Counted from the first letter of the stretch, positions 48,215 through 60,733 are shown. The stretch: 64,000 nucleotides of DNA from Rhytidiadelphus loreus (GCA_947034895.1 OX344763.1:19933001-19997000); one strand, 5' to 3'. Numbers and translations are program-made. Notes: generated from the letters alone by a model not told the origin.

Positions 48215-51200
48215 GGCAGTCGGAAGACGCAGACACACAGGAAGGAGTCCGAGGCCTTTGTCCTTTGGAAAGATGATTCGCATTTGGAAGGAAGACAAGG
48301 AACGTCTTCTGCATCGAGAATGGAGCTGAAAAGATTACATAAGAAAAAGAAAATGTCATCACTATTCAAGTCTAATCCTTGCCAGTTGTCTTTGTCTACA
48401 GGAGGACGTCGAGTACCTATAACCTATGCGTCTCCAGTTCAAAGCGTACCCACGAACAGAATGCAGTCACGACCAGTTCATCCAATTATCCCAAACACTA
48501 GAAGTCCTGTACTTGAAAATGAAGGTGTGCAGGTCACGGATGTCGATCAGACTACATATTTGCAGCCTGCAAAGGATTCCAGCATGCAAAACACGCTAAA
48601 GAGTTCGTCATTTGCAACAGGAGTGCAGAAAAACTCCTCTGCTCGAACAATGTCCCACACGTGTGCAAGCTTGGAAGAAGAGGACGATGTACGTTGATCC
48701 AAGTTTGAGTAACATATCATGTCATGCACCTTTATTTGCAGTCATTTTTCTTGCTGCACTAGTCTATTGTAGTGTTCAATGAGTGATTGTAGGGATTAGC
48801 TGTACATGATGTCTAGCATACTTCTCTATAACCAAACTTAAAGATGGCTTACAGAGCAATGGCAATCATTTTGTTGAACCGGTGCTGTGGTTTTGTGCAG
48901 GAACAGACAATGATGCATGGAACTGAATTACATGATGTTCAGGTGGCGAGTCCACAACGACATGTTCACAAGAAGGCACACTATTCAGCTGTCTTTGTAG
49001 AAGAGGGAAATGACAATGTCCAATTGGAAAGTGAAGAAGATGAACCACTTGCACATGGAGAGGAGTATCCAAAACTTCATGAGGCAAACAGTAGTAGGCA
49101 AATGCTGGAGATTACAAGGGCAGAGGAAACAGAAAAATGAAAAGACAGGAAACAGGTGCAAGCAATGAGGGATAAAGAAGGCAGTAGACGAAAGAAGGAA
49201 GGACTTCCAATTAATTTCCTCCTCGTCAATGACAAAAGCAAGATGCCTTACGGAGTTGGAGTGGGGTCTTGGAAAAAAGAATTGATGCTTCTGTCAAGGA
49301 ACTTGGATCCATCTATTGGTAACATCAACCAACAACCGGAGGAAGCCCTGGCGGAGATAGCAGAGTGGATACAGCATACATGGGAATATAGTTCACCTGT
49401 GAAGTTTGTAGTTGTGAAGGAGGTGATAGCTCGGGGTGTGACGCTGAGGAGGGCTGCTCTTTGGAAAAAAATTCGAAATCATGAACCGAAACCTGAAGAA
49501 GTGTCAGATAGAGCTTGGCGGACACTAGCAAAGCAAATGCGTAGTCCAGCGAACGTCCTCAAATCTGAAAGCTGCAGGAAAGCTAACGCAAGCCGAGTCA
49601 ATTTCGGCAGAACTGGTCCTTCTGGTAAGATAGGCGTTTGGCAGAGACTAAGGAGGCAATTGCGAAGATCTCCAGATCCTAATGAAATAAGGTTTGAAAT
49701 GGCTCGTGATAAAGGCTACGGAGGACTGTACACAGGAAAAAAGGAGTCAATGAATGCCATGCACGGGAAAGAAGGAGTTGGGCACTCAGCACTGGAGAAG
49801 GCACACATGCCAAGCCCTATTTCCAGTTCAGATGATAGCATGAGTTCAGCACATGATGACGGTAGACAAGACCTGAAGGTAGATGAAACACAAAATGCAG
49901 AATGTGTTTCACATGGAGGAATGCTTGAACAAGGAAGTGCAAGCACAGTGCAGGCACTTTCGGCAGTGGAGATAGCACAACATCCACTAGTGAAGAAAAT
50001 GATGGACCGTCTTCAAGCATTGGAAGGACACAATAACGCTGTAGTGGACAGTCATGTTGCCATTACTAACAGTACGATAGTAGCAGGAGTGCAAGAACAA
50101 GAACAATTGGTGAAAAGACAGAAAAGAGGAACCGGCAAACAAGTAAGTTCAATTATCTGTTCATGCAAAATGTGCAAAATGTTGGCAACTGTTATACGCT
50201 AAATATAGACATGTTTTGCAGTTTTCAATGAACATGTATCTGCCTCATTTTTAGAGGGCAAATTACAAAGCTTAGGTCCGTCTTCACTACGGATGTCTGA
50301 TTGTATTTGTATGTGATTTTGTACTTAGAAAGCATGTGTTGAAGTTTTCTCTCACATCCACATGACGATGAGTGCTTGAAATTTACAATTCCTCGAACAT
50401 GACGTCTGTATAACTTGCGGTGTTGTTTTCAATCCTAGGATGCAGAAGAGAATAATGCTTATACCAAAGACAATACCAACTGCTGTCCCCGACTTCCTAT
50501 ACAACGAGGTGAGTATGTTTGCCACTGTATATTAAGCTAGTTTTAGAAAACGAAAGAGTGGATTATGGAAGGTCTCATAATCACAGTTGGGGGGGATTCT
50601 TAATGTAATTGCTAGTAACGTAGATATTGTACTTATTACAGTAGGCAATTCCAATCGTCAGCTCCATCGTAGATCCGTGCATGTGGCAATTCAGCTAACA
50701 CTGCAAAGAATAATTTCTGAACATGGCTTCTTTTGGAGGGGCATCAAATTTCTGATTTTTGCTACCTCTTGCATTTGAAGTCTTTGTCGTCAACATAGTA
50801 AGAGGACTCAGGGACAAGGGTGCTTGCTTTGGATGGTGAAGATGCTTATGCGAAATATTCTACAGCAGTCATCTTCACGCTTGACTGAACTCCAAATGTT
50901 GCATCACCAGAAGTAGCTAGAGGGCAATGAATTGGAGTATTTTGTCAACCTCCTCACTGCAAGGAATTTGGTTTCCATCATATGGATGTTGTCTCTTCCA
51001 TTGTCCTCTGATCTTGCATGTTGTGTCTTAGAAAAGGTTGATGTCATTTAATGTTGGTTTCAATTCTCTGTACTAAAGAGGCACTTATCGTACTATTTTA
51101 GGAACCAATGACGTAGGTGAACCTCTGCAAGACACGATTGCATGTTCGGTTCAAAAAAAAAAATTCTTTCTTCAAAAATTGCTTGGAATAGTAGATCACG

Positions 51201-51340
51201 TTGTAACACATTTGTTAGAAGGTACAAAGATAGTGTTCGTATTTCCGCTATTACATTCATGAATTCTGTGAATGCTAACGTCCAATGCATTATTCTCAGA
51301 TTATTTTCCATTTTTGGCAGGACGTTGGAGAGCAACATGA
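48215..51340 (+). pseudogene. TnpA / Transposase_24-type protein of the giant CACTA, one nonsense codon
   Basis: Exons: 48,215-48,688 (acceptor AAGCAG, donor GAT|GTACGT), 48,901-50,142 (acceptor TGTGCAG, donor CAA|GTAAGT), 50,439-50,508 (acceptor CCTAG, donor GAG|GTGAGT) and a possible terminal exon 51,321-51,340. Phases agree across all junctions. Exon 2 encodes a basic region with RTLAKQMRSPANVLKS, then RVNFGRTGPSGKIGVWQRLR and RRSPDPNEIRFEMARDKGY, matching the conserved part of the plant Ptta/En-Spm (Transposase_24) family, and ends with a likely coiled-coil (KKMMDRLQALEG). An in-frame TGA at 49,138-49,140 follows an acidic stretch; one CGA-to-TGA change would explain it. In this superfamily the protein binds subterminal repeats, here probably TTGACA. 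A 5' exon with the start codon was not identified. Confidence 0.82.
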
Positions 51341-52214
51341 AAACAAATTGAACGAGGGAAATGAACTGTAACATGTGGGCGATGAGAGAAAAGGAATATT
51401 GAAGGGAGTCCAATGTTTAAAGTGCAGCGGAAAATCAAGTACGTACTGAAAGGGGATGGCGGTTATATGTATGTCAACAACGCACTTGCATTGACAGAAT
51501 CACATGTTCTTGCAAGTCCTGGTTTTTTGGGTGCAAGCTCAATTTGAAGTCAAGTACGTACCTAGGAGTGTTTGCAGTTACAGAGATTTATAAAAGAGAA
51601 CCTTCTGTGGACTGTGTATATGGAAGTTACAACGACCTTAAAAAATGCAAGTACAACAACAAGGAATTACAGAGACTATAGTATTATACAGAGGATTGCA
51701 CAGGGCTGAATGGAGGGAAGTATTAGTATAGTGCATACAAAAAGAATGTCGTACAATGTTGTTTTATACTAGTATACTATGTTCTACGCTCAAAATGAAT
51801 GTAAGCAGACAAAGCAATTACAGGTAATCCCACTGTACGTTTATATGTTTGTCAATCATGATTTTGAATTTCTGTAAATCTCAATTTCTTTTGTCAAACA
51901 AGAGTCACTGAATGTGCAAATTAAAGTGCAATGTCAATCTTACAAGAGCGAGGAGGTAGCTGTCATTTTTAGGCATCAACGGACCGACCTTCACACATGC
52001 TTGCAGCGCAGCTCACAGCAAATTGTCTCTAAGAAAACGGTGATGCAGTACAATATACTAGAAATTAGCATGTTAGGGATTCAGATAGGAACTCTAATTC
52101 TTGTGAAGTCGAATGACATACAAATAAAGTTCAGGAAATGAAGACATCTGCAACTAAAAACATCATTTGAAACAACCATGAATTACATATTACGGTCTCT
52201 CCAATGTCTATTGA
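51341..52214. other. Right interior of the giant CACTA, non-coding
   Basis: A+T-rich DNA between the end of the TnpA-type gene and the right subterminal repeats. A 75-codon frame at 51,914-52,141 has no family features. Confidence 0.5.
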
Positions 52215-52403
52215 CTATGAAAGTGAAATTGACTCATCTCTGTCAAACACCATGAAGCAATTGACAAAACTGTGTCCCAAATGACACTGAAATTGACAGA
52301 TTCTTGTCAAAGGGATGTCCAAATTGACACCTCCTATATGACAAAGGATTTGACAGGAACATGTCAATTTCTTGTCATTCGGGACACACTTCCCCCTGTA
52401 GTG
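52215..52403. repeat. Right subterminal and terminal repeats of the giant CACTA
   Basis: CTGTCAA, TTGACAA, ATGACAC, TTGACAG, TTGTCAA, TTGACAC, ATGACAA, TTGACAG, TGTCAA and TTGTCAT follow one another to the CCCCCTGTAGTG end at 52,403. Motif, density and mixed orientation mirror the left end. Confidence 0.85.
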
Positions 52404-52512
52404 TATTGTGTCCATGCAATTATATTAGAACTTCAATCAAATGCCTGAAACAAAAAATAATGATCACAAACACTTGTAGAATGTGTATAGACTTGTAAAA
52501 AGGCATCACATA

Positions 52513-53467
52513 TTAACCCCTAAAGGACCAAACACTATTTTTTTGGCAACATAGCAAATTTGGGCAACTCACCAGAGATGGAATTTTTATTTTTTTTCTT
52601 TGAAAATTTCACACAATGTGTGCTTAAGCAGTCAAGGAGTAGAAGGCCCAACAATTTTTGAACTTTTGACTTGTCTACATGGTTCAAAAGTTATTGCATG
52701 ATATGTAATTTTTCAATGTTTCAATGGGCAATCCAGGTAGAAAAAAAAACTTCTTTGAAAATCACTTCAAAAAAAGAAAAAAATTTGAAATTGATTCTCT
52801 AGATTTTTATAAAAGTGGTAAGCTTTGAATCATTCCATTTGATTAATGAGATGAAAGTTATGAGGAATTTTAGTTTGGGTTAGTTTGTGGATAGTTATGG
52901 AATCTCTACTCTAAAAAAAACTTTGAAATCTTTATTTAACTCAATTTTAAATATTTTTGGAAAAAAATAAAAACATTAGGTGTATATTGTTTATTACAAC
53001 AATACAAACATTGGGATTGGCATTTTTTAATTCTATGATTAAATATTGAGTATTTTTAATCATTCTCAACTTTTTTCTATTTATTATTTTTTTCCTATAT
53101 GTTGTACAATTCTAAATGATCTAAAATTCTTCAAACATGTAGCCAACTTTACTTGAGGAATGAATCCAAATAGTAACCACCATTTTGGACATTTTCTCAT
53201 ACAAATGTGACCTTGTGAAGTGCAACTGCCCGTATTTTCACATGGCTAAAAAAAGATTTTTGTCACTTCAAATGTTAATATCTTGCAATCTACATGGTCG
53301 AAAATTCTGAAATTTTTATAACATCTTTTCAAACTATTTTACTATAAAATCCTATGGTTACATGTATCCAAAAAATAATGTTTTACATATAAACTATTTT
53401 ACTATAAGTGCAAGGGTTGTTGGAGCAGTTTTTGGTGAAAACATAGTCTCTGACCTTTAGGGGTTAA
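52513..53467. mobile_element. TTAA-flanked inverted-repeat element, copy A (947 bp between flanks)
   Basis: Left end TTAACCCCTAAAGGACC (from 52,513); the right end is its inverse, ending GACCTTTAGGGGTTAA (to 53,467). TTAA on both sides could be a 4-bp target duplication as made by piggyBac-type elements, or simply the palindromic tip of the inverted repeat. The interior is A+T-rich with no transposase frame. It shares internal sequence with 60,747-61,679 in the opposite orientation (for example the 'gattaatgagatgaaagttatgagg' region against its complement near 61,350). Confidence 0.82.
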
Positions 53468-53526
53468 TCCATATTTTGTGTATCTTCATATCTCAATTTA
53501 GGTGATTGTAGGAAACATGTCATTAA

Positions 53527-56500
53527 ATGTGATTCGAGGGGGCTGGAGGGCCGTTTCAGGTTGTTCCCAGCTCCATTCCCCCCTTTGTTCCCCCGGGCCC
53601 CATCGAACGCGGCTGACAGATGTGTTTTCTTTTCAAAAAAATAAAAATAAATAAAAAATAAAAATTTAAAGTTCTTAAAATAGAAAACAAAGTTAAAATT
53701 TTATTTTTTATTTTTTATTTTTTTTGAAAAAATCGACCTGGCAATCACTTGGCCAGGTCAGCAGGCCCTACAAACGTTGACTTTCGTCCAGTTTTGTTAG
53801 TTTCGTCCAGTTTTCTTCTTGGGAACTTGCGGCCCTTCCCGGTAGGGAAATCTCATCTAATGTCACAATTTATTATCCTCAATTTTGATTTTTTTCTAAA
53901 ACTCTTTAAATAGATTAAAAATAGATAAAACAGATTTAAATTTAGAAAAACAAGGATTCTAGATCTTCTAGGATTATAGAAATAAACAAAGTTTTTAAGA
54001 AAAAAAATAGAATTTTTTTATATTGGATCTGAGCTTAAAATATGCTTCATTTGCATGTTTGTATAGATTTTAGATTGAATATTTCATTTGTTTAATATGA
54101 AATTGGTTGATTTAAATATCCTTGAAGATAAAAATATTTAATATTTAATTATTTATTTGAAAAATTTGTCTATTTGAAAAATTTAAGAATCTAAGTATCT
54201 ATTTTTTGAATATTTTCATTGGCTAGTCTTGTGCACAAATTTTGAAGAAAATTTTTAGACATAAATTGTTGATGATGAATTATTTTTAATATTGTTCTAA
54301 ACTTTTGTATTTTATTATGAGTATCTTTTCTCAAAAGCTCATGTATTTTCAAAATTATCTTCTTTGGCACAAAATGAAATTGTGATTTTCATAAAATAAA
54401 AAGATACACATTTAGGTTTTAAAAAAATAAAGAGAGTTCCTACATAAATAGTGATTTTTAAATGAAATCATCCTTCAATTCTATTGTTTGAATTAAGATT
54501 ATTCATTGAATCCAATTTTCCAATTGTGGTGTGGACAAAGCATTATTTTGGAAGTAGGGCCTTTGTATGTCCTCTCTCAAATTTTTTCAAGATTTTATAA
54601 GTTTTCTTAGATTCAACAAGTCACATCTTGTTGAAATCATATTTATTTGTACAAGAATTTCAGTGGTAAGTATGCAAATTGGTTGAGAATTGTCACCGAG
54701 TGAATTTTGTTTGTAACTTTTTCTAAAAAGATTTGTTTAATTCTTTGAGAGTCTACCTTACTTCTTCAATTGGTGCATTTCAACATTTGTATATTCGACA
54801 TGTTTTTTTTTTAATTTTCAAATTATTCTAAAGTTTTTAAATTAGAGCATTTAAAATTTCAAAATGAACTAAAGACCTTTAAATTAAAAAAATACTTTAT
54901 TTTTTGGTTGTAGGTCTTTGAGTTTATGAAATTTTGGATTCACTTCAAATTTTGACTTAATTAATACAAGATTAACCTAGATGAAAGATATTGAAAGAAG
55001 TTATCTAACTTTTGAAACTTGATAGTGACATGATGAAAATATTTCAAAATAAAATAAAAAACGATGCTACTCTTTGATACTTCAAGCTACAACATGTCTT
55101 TAAAGACCTCTCAAAAATCAAATATTGACCTTATTTAGTGAAAAATAAAAGTTTTTGATAGTTAACTTTCAATACTGCTTGTAAAAAATTTTAAACCGGT
55201 CAAAAGAATTTAACTGCCCACATCAAAACGAGCTCAAAATTTTTAATCGACCATATATGGTTGATTAGGCAGTTAGGAGTTAAAGGTGGACGCCTTAGCG
55301 ACCAATGGCAATATATTATTTATAAAGTTGACCAATGGTGTCTTTTGGTGGACAATGAACGGCTATGGTTAATAATGGCAAATTCTAATGTCAAATACTA
55401 TCTAGGGACATCATTTTTGTTTGTGGGTCATTGCAAAAAACACTTGTCTTTTTTTTGTCCACTTAGCTTTAACATGTGGTTTTTTGCTCATAACTTTTGG
55501 GTCGTATGTCCATTTTCTATGAATTTGAAATGAAGGTACATGTGGTAGCTTTAGATACTGAATTAAAAAAAATTAATTTACTATTTTTAAATTGTCCCAA
55601 TTGGATGTCTACATTGGCCTTTAGAGGATTTTTTCTAGTACTACATCTAAGTAACCCAAAAATATAAATTTGAAGGTCAAAATTGGAATACAAGTACTTC
55701 TACTCAAGTTACACAAGCACTCTAAGAGATATTTTTAAAATAGTAAAGTGTTCACCTTCTGCATGTGCTCAAAGTGCACTACCTTTGCTTATGTGCAAAG
55801 AACACAATTTTTTTCTCCAAAGATGGAAATGATTGAGAAGAAGCATCTTCAAGTTAGAAAAAATGTATTTTTTGGTTTATTTTTTTGAATTTTTTAAATA
55901 TTTTCTAAAAAACAAATTCTAAAGTATCTATTTTTCATGTGTTTTCCATCCTCTTTTTTTGTGCATAAATTTTTCTAGGCTTGAATTTTCACATACATAC
56001 TATTTTGAATGCTTTACATATTATTCATATTTTATTTTGCTTAAGAAAAATTTATTCCAAAAGTCATGATACTCACATTACTATGATGTTTTGGGTCAAA
56101 AATGGCATGTGTTTCTTGCAACAACATTGTTTTTTTTTTGTTCGGAAATCATATTAGACAATTATTTTTGCACTATTTTTTGTTAATGTGTCTTTGAATC
56201 TACAATGGTCTCGACAATAAATTCTAAGAGTTTAAAGTTCCACCTATTAAATTAGATATTTTTTTAAATGTTCACAATGTTAATAACTAAGATTTGTGTA
56301 TGTAAGGACATCAAATGAAAGACATTAGATGGGATTTCCCTACTGGGAAGGACTGTGAGTTCCCAAATGGAGACCCCCCTGAAACTGGCCGCTCGCGAGC
56401 TTTGCTAACTTGGTAGAACAACTACCACATTGTTTTTAAGAAAATTAAAAAAAAATTAAAAAATTAAAAATTAAAAACTTTGTTTTTCATTTTAAGAATT

Positions 56501-56620
56501 TAAATTTTTTTTTTTTTTTTTTTTAAAAGAAAAAAAACTGTCATCCACGTTCAATGGGGGTCGGGGGAATGGAGCTGGAAACAGGCCTGAAACGGCCCTC
56601 TAGCCCCCCCAAATCCAATC
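53527..56620. mobile_element. 3.1-kb element with long, G+C-rich inverted terminal repeats
   Basis: The first ~345 bp (53,527-53,870) and last ~300 bp (56,320-56,620) are inverted copies. The outer block reads GGGGGCTGGAGGGCCGTTTC on the left and, reversed, GGGGGGGCTAGAGGGCCGTTTC on the right. An inner block around TTCCCGGTAGGGAAATCTCA (53,835-53,860) is mirrored near 56,330-56,350. TAA flanks both sides (53,524-53,526 and 56,621-56,623), the 3-bp TWA duplication expected of PIF/Harbinger-type elements; since the tips are degenerate I give this as likely, not certain. The 2.4-kb interior is A+T-rich and lacks a transposase. Confidence 0.78.
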
Positions 56621-57195
56621 TAAGGTAGGAGGCTGTGAAAGCAACCTGCCTCTAAAAGCAATCTGGTACATTTTCCCTCGAAGTGTACATTTCAGGAGGG
56701 AGTTGCTTTTAGAAACCATTGAATTTTCAACTTCAAAAATTTGTAACTAATTTCATGAAGGTCCAAAAAATATGAAACGACTTAGGTTAGATGCCAATTT
56801 CATTTTTCTTACCATGAAAATTTACTGAAAATTATTTTAAGCAGTTTAGCTTCTTCAAAATGCAAATCAGCTTTTAAAGGGTCGCTTTTACAGCCCCCTA
56901 GCTTAATGTGACTTTTGTCTCCATACATAATTACTTGTCCTAAAACCACTTTCAAAAATTCAAAACAAAACAAAACAAACTCAAGAATTGGTCCATACCT
57001 TTGTTAGTCAACTTCTAGCTTTTAAGAAAAAATATGAATTTAAATAGATGATAAAATATGTACAAAAGTATATTTCATCTAATCTAATCTATAGCACTCT
57101 CCCAAGACTCCACATATCCATACTTAGTAGCATGCACCTCTAATCTAATTACAAGTTGCGGTCAGTATAGAATTTAAATAATAAAAGCCAAAAAC

Positions 57196-58275
57196 CAATT
57201 TTTTTGTTAAAATGGCGGTATTTCACAATCTTGGCACTTTTTAATTTAGCCCGTGTTTTTTGAAATTTGTACCAATCCTAGACTTTAGAGCTAAAGAAGG
57301 AAATCAATGGAAAAATGACATGAAATATCGAAACTTTCTTTTAGATGACAAAATATTAACTGATGAAAGATTTTTTTAAAGTTGGGGGCACACATTGAAG
57401 TGTATTTCAATAGTGAAATAGAAACCAATACAACACCTAGATGATACTAGGGGTGGGACTCACAACAGACAACTATGAGCAAGTAGGGCGATTTTGGATC
57501 CATTTGCCTTTCATCTCATTTCAACAGCAAATAAGATGGAAGCACCCAAAATTTTCAATATAAGCAATTCAACATAGTTTGAAATACTTTTTCCTAAAAA
57601 TGATATTTTTGTAGTAGTAGAAAGTGAAAATTATGAATATTTAAAAAAAATAGATATTTCAAATGTGGTATGTAATTTCTATGATTTTTCAAAGTGCTAG
57701 GTCCCTAGACTAGTAAAACTATCACATGGGTGGATCCTAAACCGAATTATGCAAAAGTCGGTAGTTAGCAAATTAGAGTTAAACATGCAAGCCTTAAGCA
57801 TAGGTACTCTACAACTATTGGAGATGTCTATAACATACATACTTATAATATAAACATCCTATAACTATAGAAGGTGCCTATAACATAGACACCTATAATA
57901 TAAACGTTCTATAAGCATGGAAGGTGTTTATAACATAGATACCTACAACATAGACACCTATAATATAGACATCCTATAACTATGGAAGGTACCTATAACA
58001 TAGGAGTTTAGGCTCCTATGCTCATGGGCTTAAGATCCTAGGCTCACATAATAGCAACCGTGGAAATAGGTAGAGGGACGCTTTTGGGTGCCTTCACCTT
58101 ACGTTTAATTTGACCCATTTGTGATTGAATTGCACCAGCAATACAACCATGAAGATTTGTAAATAAGTATGTGTTATGTGTCTTTTACCAACTGTAAAAG
58201 GGAGGAGGGAAAGGGGGGCTGATATTTTTAGTGCCAAGATTGGTAAAAAGCATACTTTTGTCAAACGCTTTTGTT
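57196..58275. mobile_element. ~1.1-kb inverted-repeat element related to the TTTTGTTAAAATGGCGG MITEs
   Basis: Left end TTTTTTTGTTAAAATGGCGG followed by a block with CAATCTTGGCACTTTTTAAT and a GCCC near 57,250; the right end (58,218-58,270) reads as the inverse with CCAATCTTGGCACTAAAAAT and TTTTGACAAAAG. The shared 12-mer AATCTTGGCACT is exact. It holds a 50-bp minisatellite and no gene. Exact tips are unclear, so coordinates are approximate. Confidence 0.55.
57802..58005. repeat. ~50-bp minisatellite (CTATAACxTAxGGAAGGTGCCT unit)
   Basis: The G(A/G)AGATG/GAAGGTG phrase recurs near 57,820, 57,870, 57,920 and 57,985, i.e. 50, 50 and 65 bp apart, with TATAACATAGACACCTATAA between. The last interval holds an extra ~15-bp sub-repeat. 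Four imperfect copies. Confidence 0.8.
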
Positions 58276-59767
58276 CATGACTGCACTATCTTGTATTCAC
58301 CAACTGAAGGAATAATCTGACTCCTTGTCCATGAATAGAAGAGTCTAAATATAGAATTTTTAATAGTTGTCTTTGAAGTTCAACAATTTTGACAAAAGCG
58401 TACTAAGAATAGAACTAGATGGACGTCAGTGCAAACTTAGGGCTTCCTCACATGTATTGGTGGGTGAGAGGAGTCAACATGGTCAAAATATAGAAAGCAC
58501 TTTTATGTTGTTTTTACGGTGTGGAATACACCAAGATCAGTAGAACTCTCTCTCCTACTTCCATACTTGCTGATCATTGGTGGCATTGTTCTTGTCTTTT
58601 AGTTGCTTTTTTTGCCCATTGGGCTCACATGTAAGTGGGCCCTTAGACTCTATGTGTAAGCTTATATGATTGTGTATTGAAGGTACTCATCACAATTTGT
58701 GAAACCCTCTCACATTGGAAATGCTAGATTTAGAGCCATTTTAGTTGCAATTGAGGATGGCTAGGTTTCAATTCACAACGAGACCATCTCAAGCTTCATG
58801 TAAGGTGCTCCATGTAAGGTGCTCCAATCCAGCCACAAGAAACAATTGCAACGCTTCGACGTTGGTGCAAACCCCAAACACTGCTTCCTAATGCAACCGG
58901 TATCACTCCCTCCTTAGTCCCAGTCTCCTTCTTGGCAAGCTAACGAGATATGAAGAGCCTGCAACTTGGCTCGTAATAGGAAGATTCACAATTGTCATAC
59001 CTTTTCAAGCTTAAATTAAGGTACTATTAGGTTTTAATTTATTTAGGCTTTTTTACATGAAAGGTTTCCTCTAAGGCAAAATCTTTTCTTCTTGAGACCA
59101 TTTTATAGTGCGGAATAGTCTCATTGTCTATTTGAAGTTTGAACTCTTGACTTTGATTGGGTCAAGAATTTCTAGGAACTGTGGAAGGAAGGGTGATGAA
59201 GGATTGGTGGTGGGGTTGACATGCAAGGTATGGATTGTGAATGCTCTAATAACAATTAATTGTGACCCCTTTCTCAAACTGACCCTTACAAATTTTTGCC
59301 TAAAATGTGAGGTCTCTATTTATGAGAGCCTAGGGTTAAATTTGAGTACACCTATTTTCAGCACTTTGAAAATTCATAATTTATTCATTTAGTGTCCCAA
59401 AAATGCATTAAAAAAAATATAGAATTTTTTTATGAGTACCAATAAGACCCCACAAAAGCTTCTTAATTTCAATTATATATTAAAGGAAACCATGCTGAAT
59501 TGGCTGGTTTAATAATTCAATCGTCATGCCCATTCAACACAAACAGTCCTTATGAACTGCAAATCCTTTACTGCCACTCAATGTCGATTTGTAATTTGGG
59601 GGGCACCTAACGAGCATGCTACAGTCGAAAAGGAACATTGTATAGACGTGAATTCCATCAAGCAATAACTTCGGAGCAACTCCCAATTCCGAGATCCACA
59701 AGTGATAGTTTGAAACTCAAAGGAATCAGGGTCTCGTAAAATTATTAGGGTTAATTGAACACTTATA
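58276..59767. other. Gene-free stretch
   Basis: About 1.5 kb of mixed A+T-rich DNA. A 94-codon frame at 59,108-59,392 has no start context, domain or splice partner. An AATTTTGACAAAAGCGTACT phrase near 58,388 resembles the TTTTGWYAAAA ends of neighbouring elements but has no partner that I could find. Confidence 0.45.
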
Positions 59768-60087
59768 TGGACAATTTTGTTAAAATGGCGCCATTTCGCT
59801 ACTTTGGCAGTTTTTAAGGTTCTGATCGGGTGGTCTTAAATGTACAATTGTCTTAGATGTTTGAAATTTATACCTTTCTTAGATGTCTGAAATCTATAGT
59901 TGTCCTAGATGTCACGTTTATAATTCAGACCGCACGTTTTGGAATCTATACTAGTCCTAGGTTTTTGAAATATATACAAATCAAAGATTTCTTAAATCTA
60001 TACTAGTCCTAGATGTCACTTTTACAGTTCATACTGGGTGGTTTAAGAATGGCACATGGAATACCACCATTTTAACAAAATTGCCCA
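59768..60087. mobile_element. 320-bp MITE, TGGNCAATTTTGTTAAAATGG family, complete
   Basis: Left end TGGACAATTTTGTTAAAATG; right end, reversed, TGGGCAATTTTGTTAAAATG continuing GTGGTAT. The interior is made of repeated ~30-bp phrases of the form ATCTATAxTxGTCCTAGATG. Flanks are TTATA on the left and TTTATA on the right, suggesting a short A+T target duplication. Confidence 0.85.
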
Positions 60088-60561
60088 TTTATATCTTGCA
60101 ATCTAATTTATTAAGTTAATAAAAGATTCCAAAATATTTTCCACTGACACATTTTCATCAAATTTTTGGCAATTTATTATGGTTGAATATTCAGAAAATA
60201 GCTTTTTCCCATTATAGCTCTTTAAACTAGGAATAATAATTCTAGGGTATTTTTTGGTGAAACATAGTCATGACTCATGAACCTTAGTTTAGTTCTTTTG
60301 GGATTAGCATCTATTCCTTATCCCATTCAAATACGTAATGAACTTGTTGACTATGTGAATATTTTGTAGCTTTTGAAATATATAGGAGATGCAATTATAA
60401 TTGATCCAACTAAGCAAGAATAAGATAAAATTTACTATTTTTCACTTCCAAATTCACGTACATTCTATGTCAAATATCCAAATCTACAATGTTATATCCA
60501 AAATTGTGGCTCCAATTCCCAACCCTTCAAGTTGTTTAAGGGTTTAGGTTGTTTGAGATAT

Positions 60562-60733
60562 CTACAAGAGAAAGGGGCTTTTTGAGTATAGTCCTAACAA
60601 TAATGACCTTCTTAAAAGATTTTTAGTAAAATTTTACTGAAGACACATGTATTTCTAGTAAAATTTTACTATAAATCTCCTAAAAAGGTCATTACTATTA
60701 GGACTATACTTAAAACACCCTTTTTTCTTGTAG
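60562..60733. mobile_element. 172-bp fold-back MITE with CTACAAGA ends
   Basis: Almost the whole element is an inverted repeat: CTACAAGAGAAAGGGG...GTATAGTCCTAACAATAATG...AGTAAAATTTTACT on the left, mirrored by AGTAAAATTTTACT...CATTACTATTAGGACTATAC...CCCTTTTTTCTTGTAG on the right. The tips look like CACTA ends that have lost their first two bases; the flanking trinucleotides (TAT and TAG) do not match. It lies 13 bp from the next element. Confidence 0.8.

Larger units (their letters stand above)
22439..52403. mobile_element. Giant CACTA (En/Spm) transposon, 29,965 bp, carrying a nested transposon
   Basis: Left end: CACTACAAGGAAAGGGGCTC. Inverted right end: CACTACAGGGGGAAGTGTGT. After these, both continue with a similar YCCYRAWTGACA block. 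The flanks are TAT at 22,436-22,438 and TAT at 52,404-52,406, a perfect 3-bp target duplication. Both subterminal zones (22,460-22,620 and 52,215-52,380) are packed with TTGACA/TGTCAA repeats in both orientations, the expected transposase-binding arrays. Inside are a tnp2 gene on the minus strand and a TnpA-type gene on the plus strand, the usual two-protein set of autonomous CACTA elements. Without the 8-kb inner insertion the element would be ~21.9 kb, still large for the superfamily. Confidence 0.92.

Noticed and set aside
51321..51340. Firm assignment of a terminal exon for the TnpA-type gene
   Set aside because: The acceptor and phase fit, but a 20-bp exon with an immediate stop can arise by chance; it is kept only as a possibility.
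59108..59392. 94-codon plus-strand frame as a gene
   Set aside because: No domain features, no upstream signals, and it sits in repeat-rich DNA.
60562..60733. Classifying the fold-back MITE as a bona fide CACTA element
   Set aside because: Its tips lack the first two bases and the flanking trinucleotides differ, so only resemblance can be claimed.
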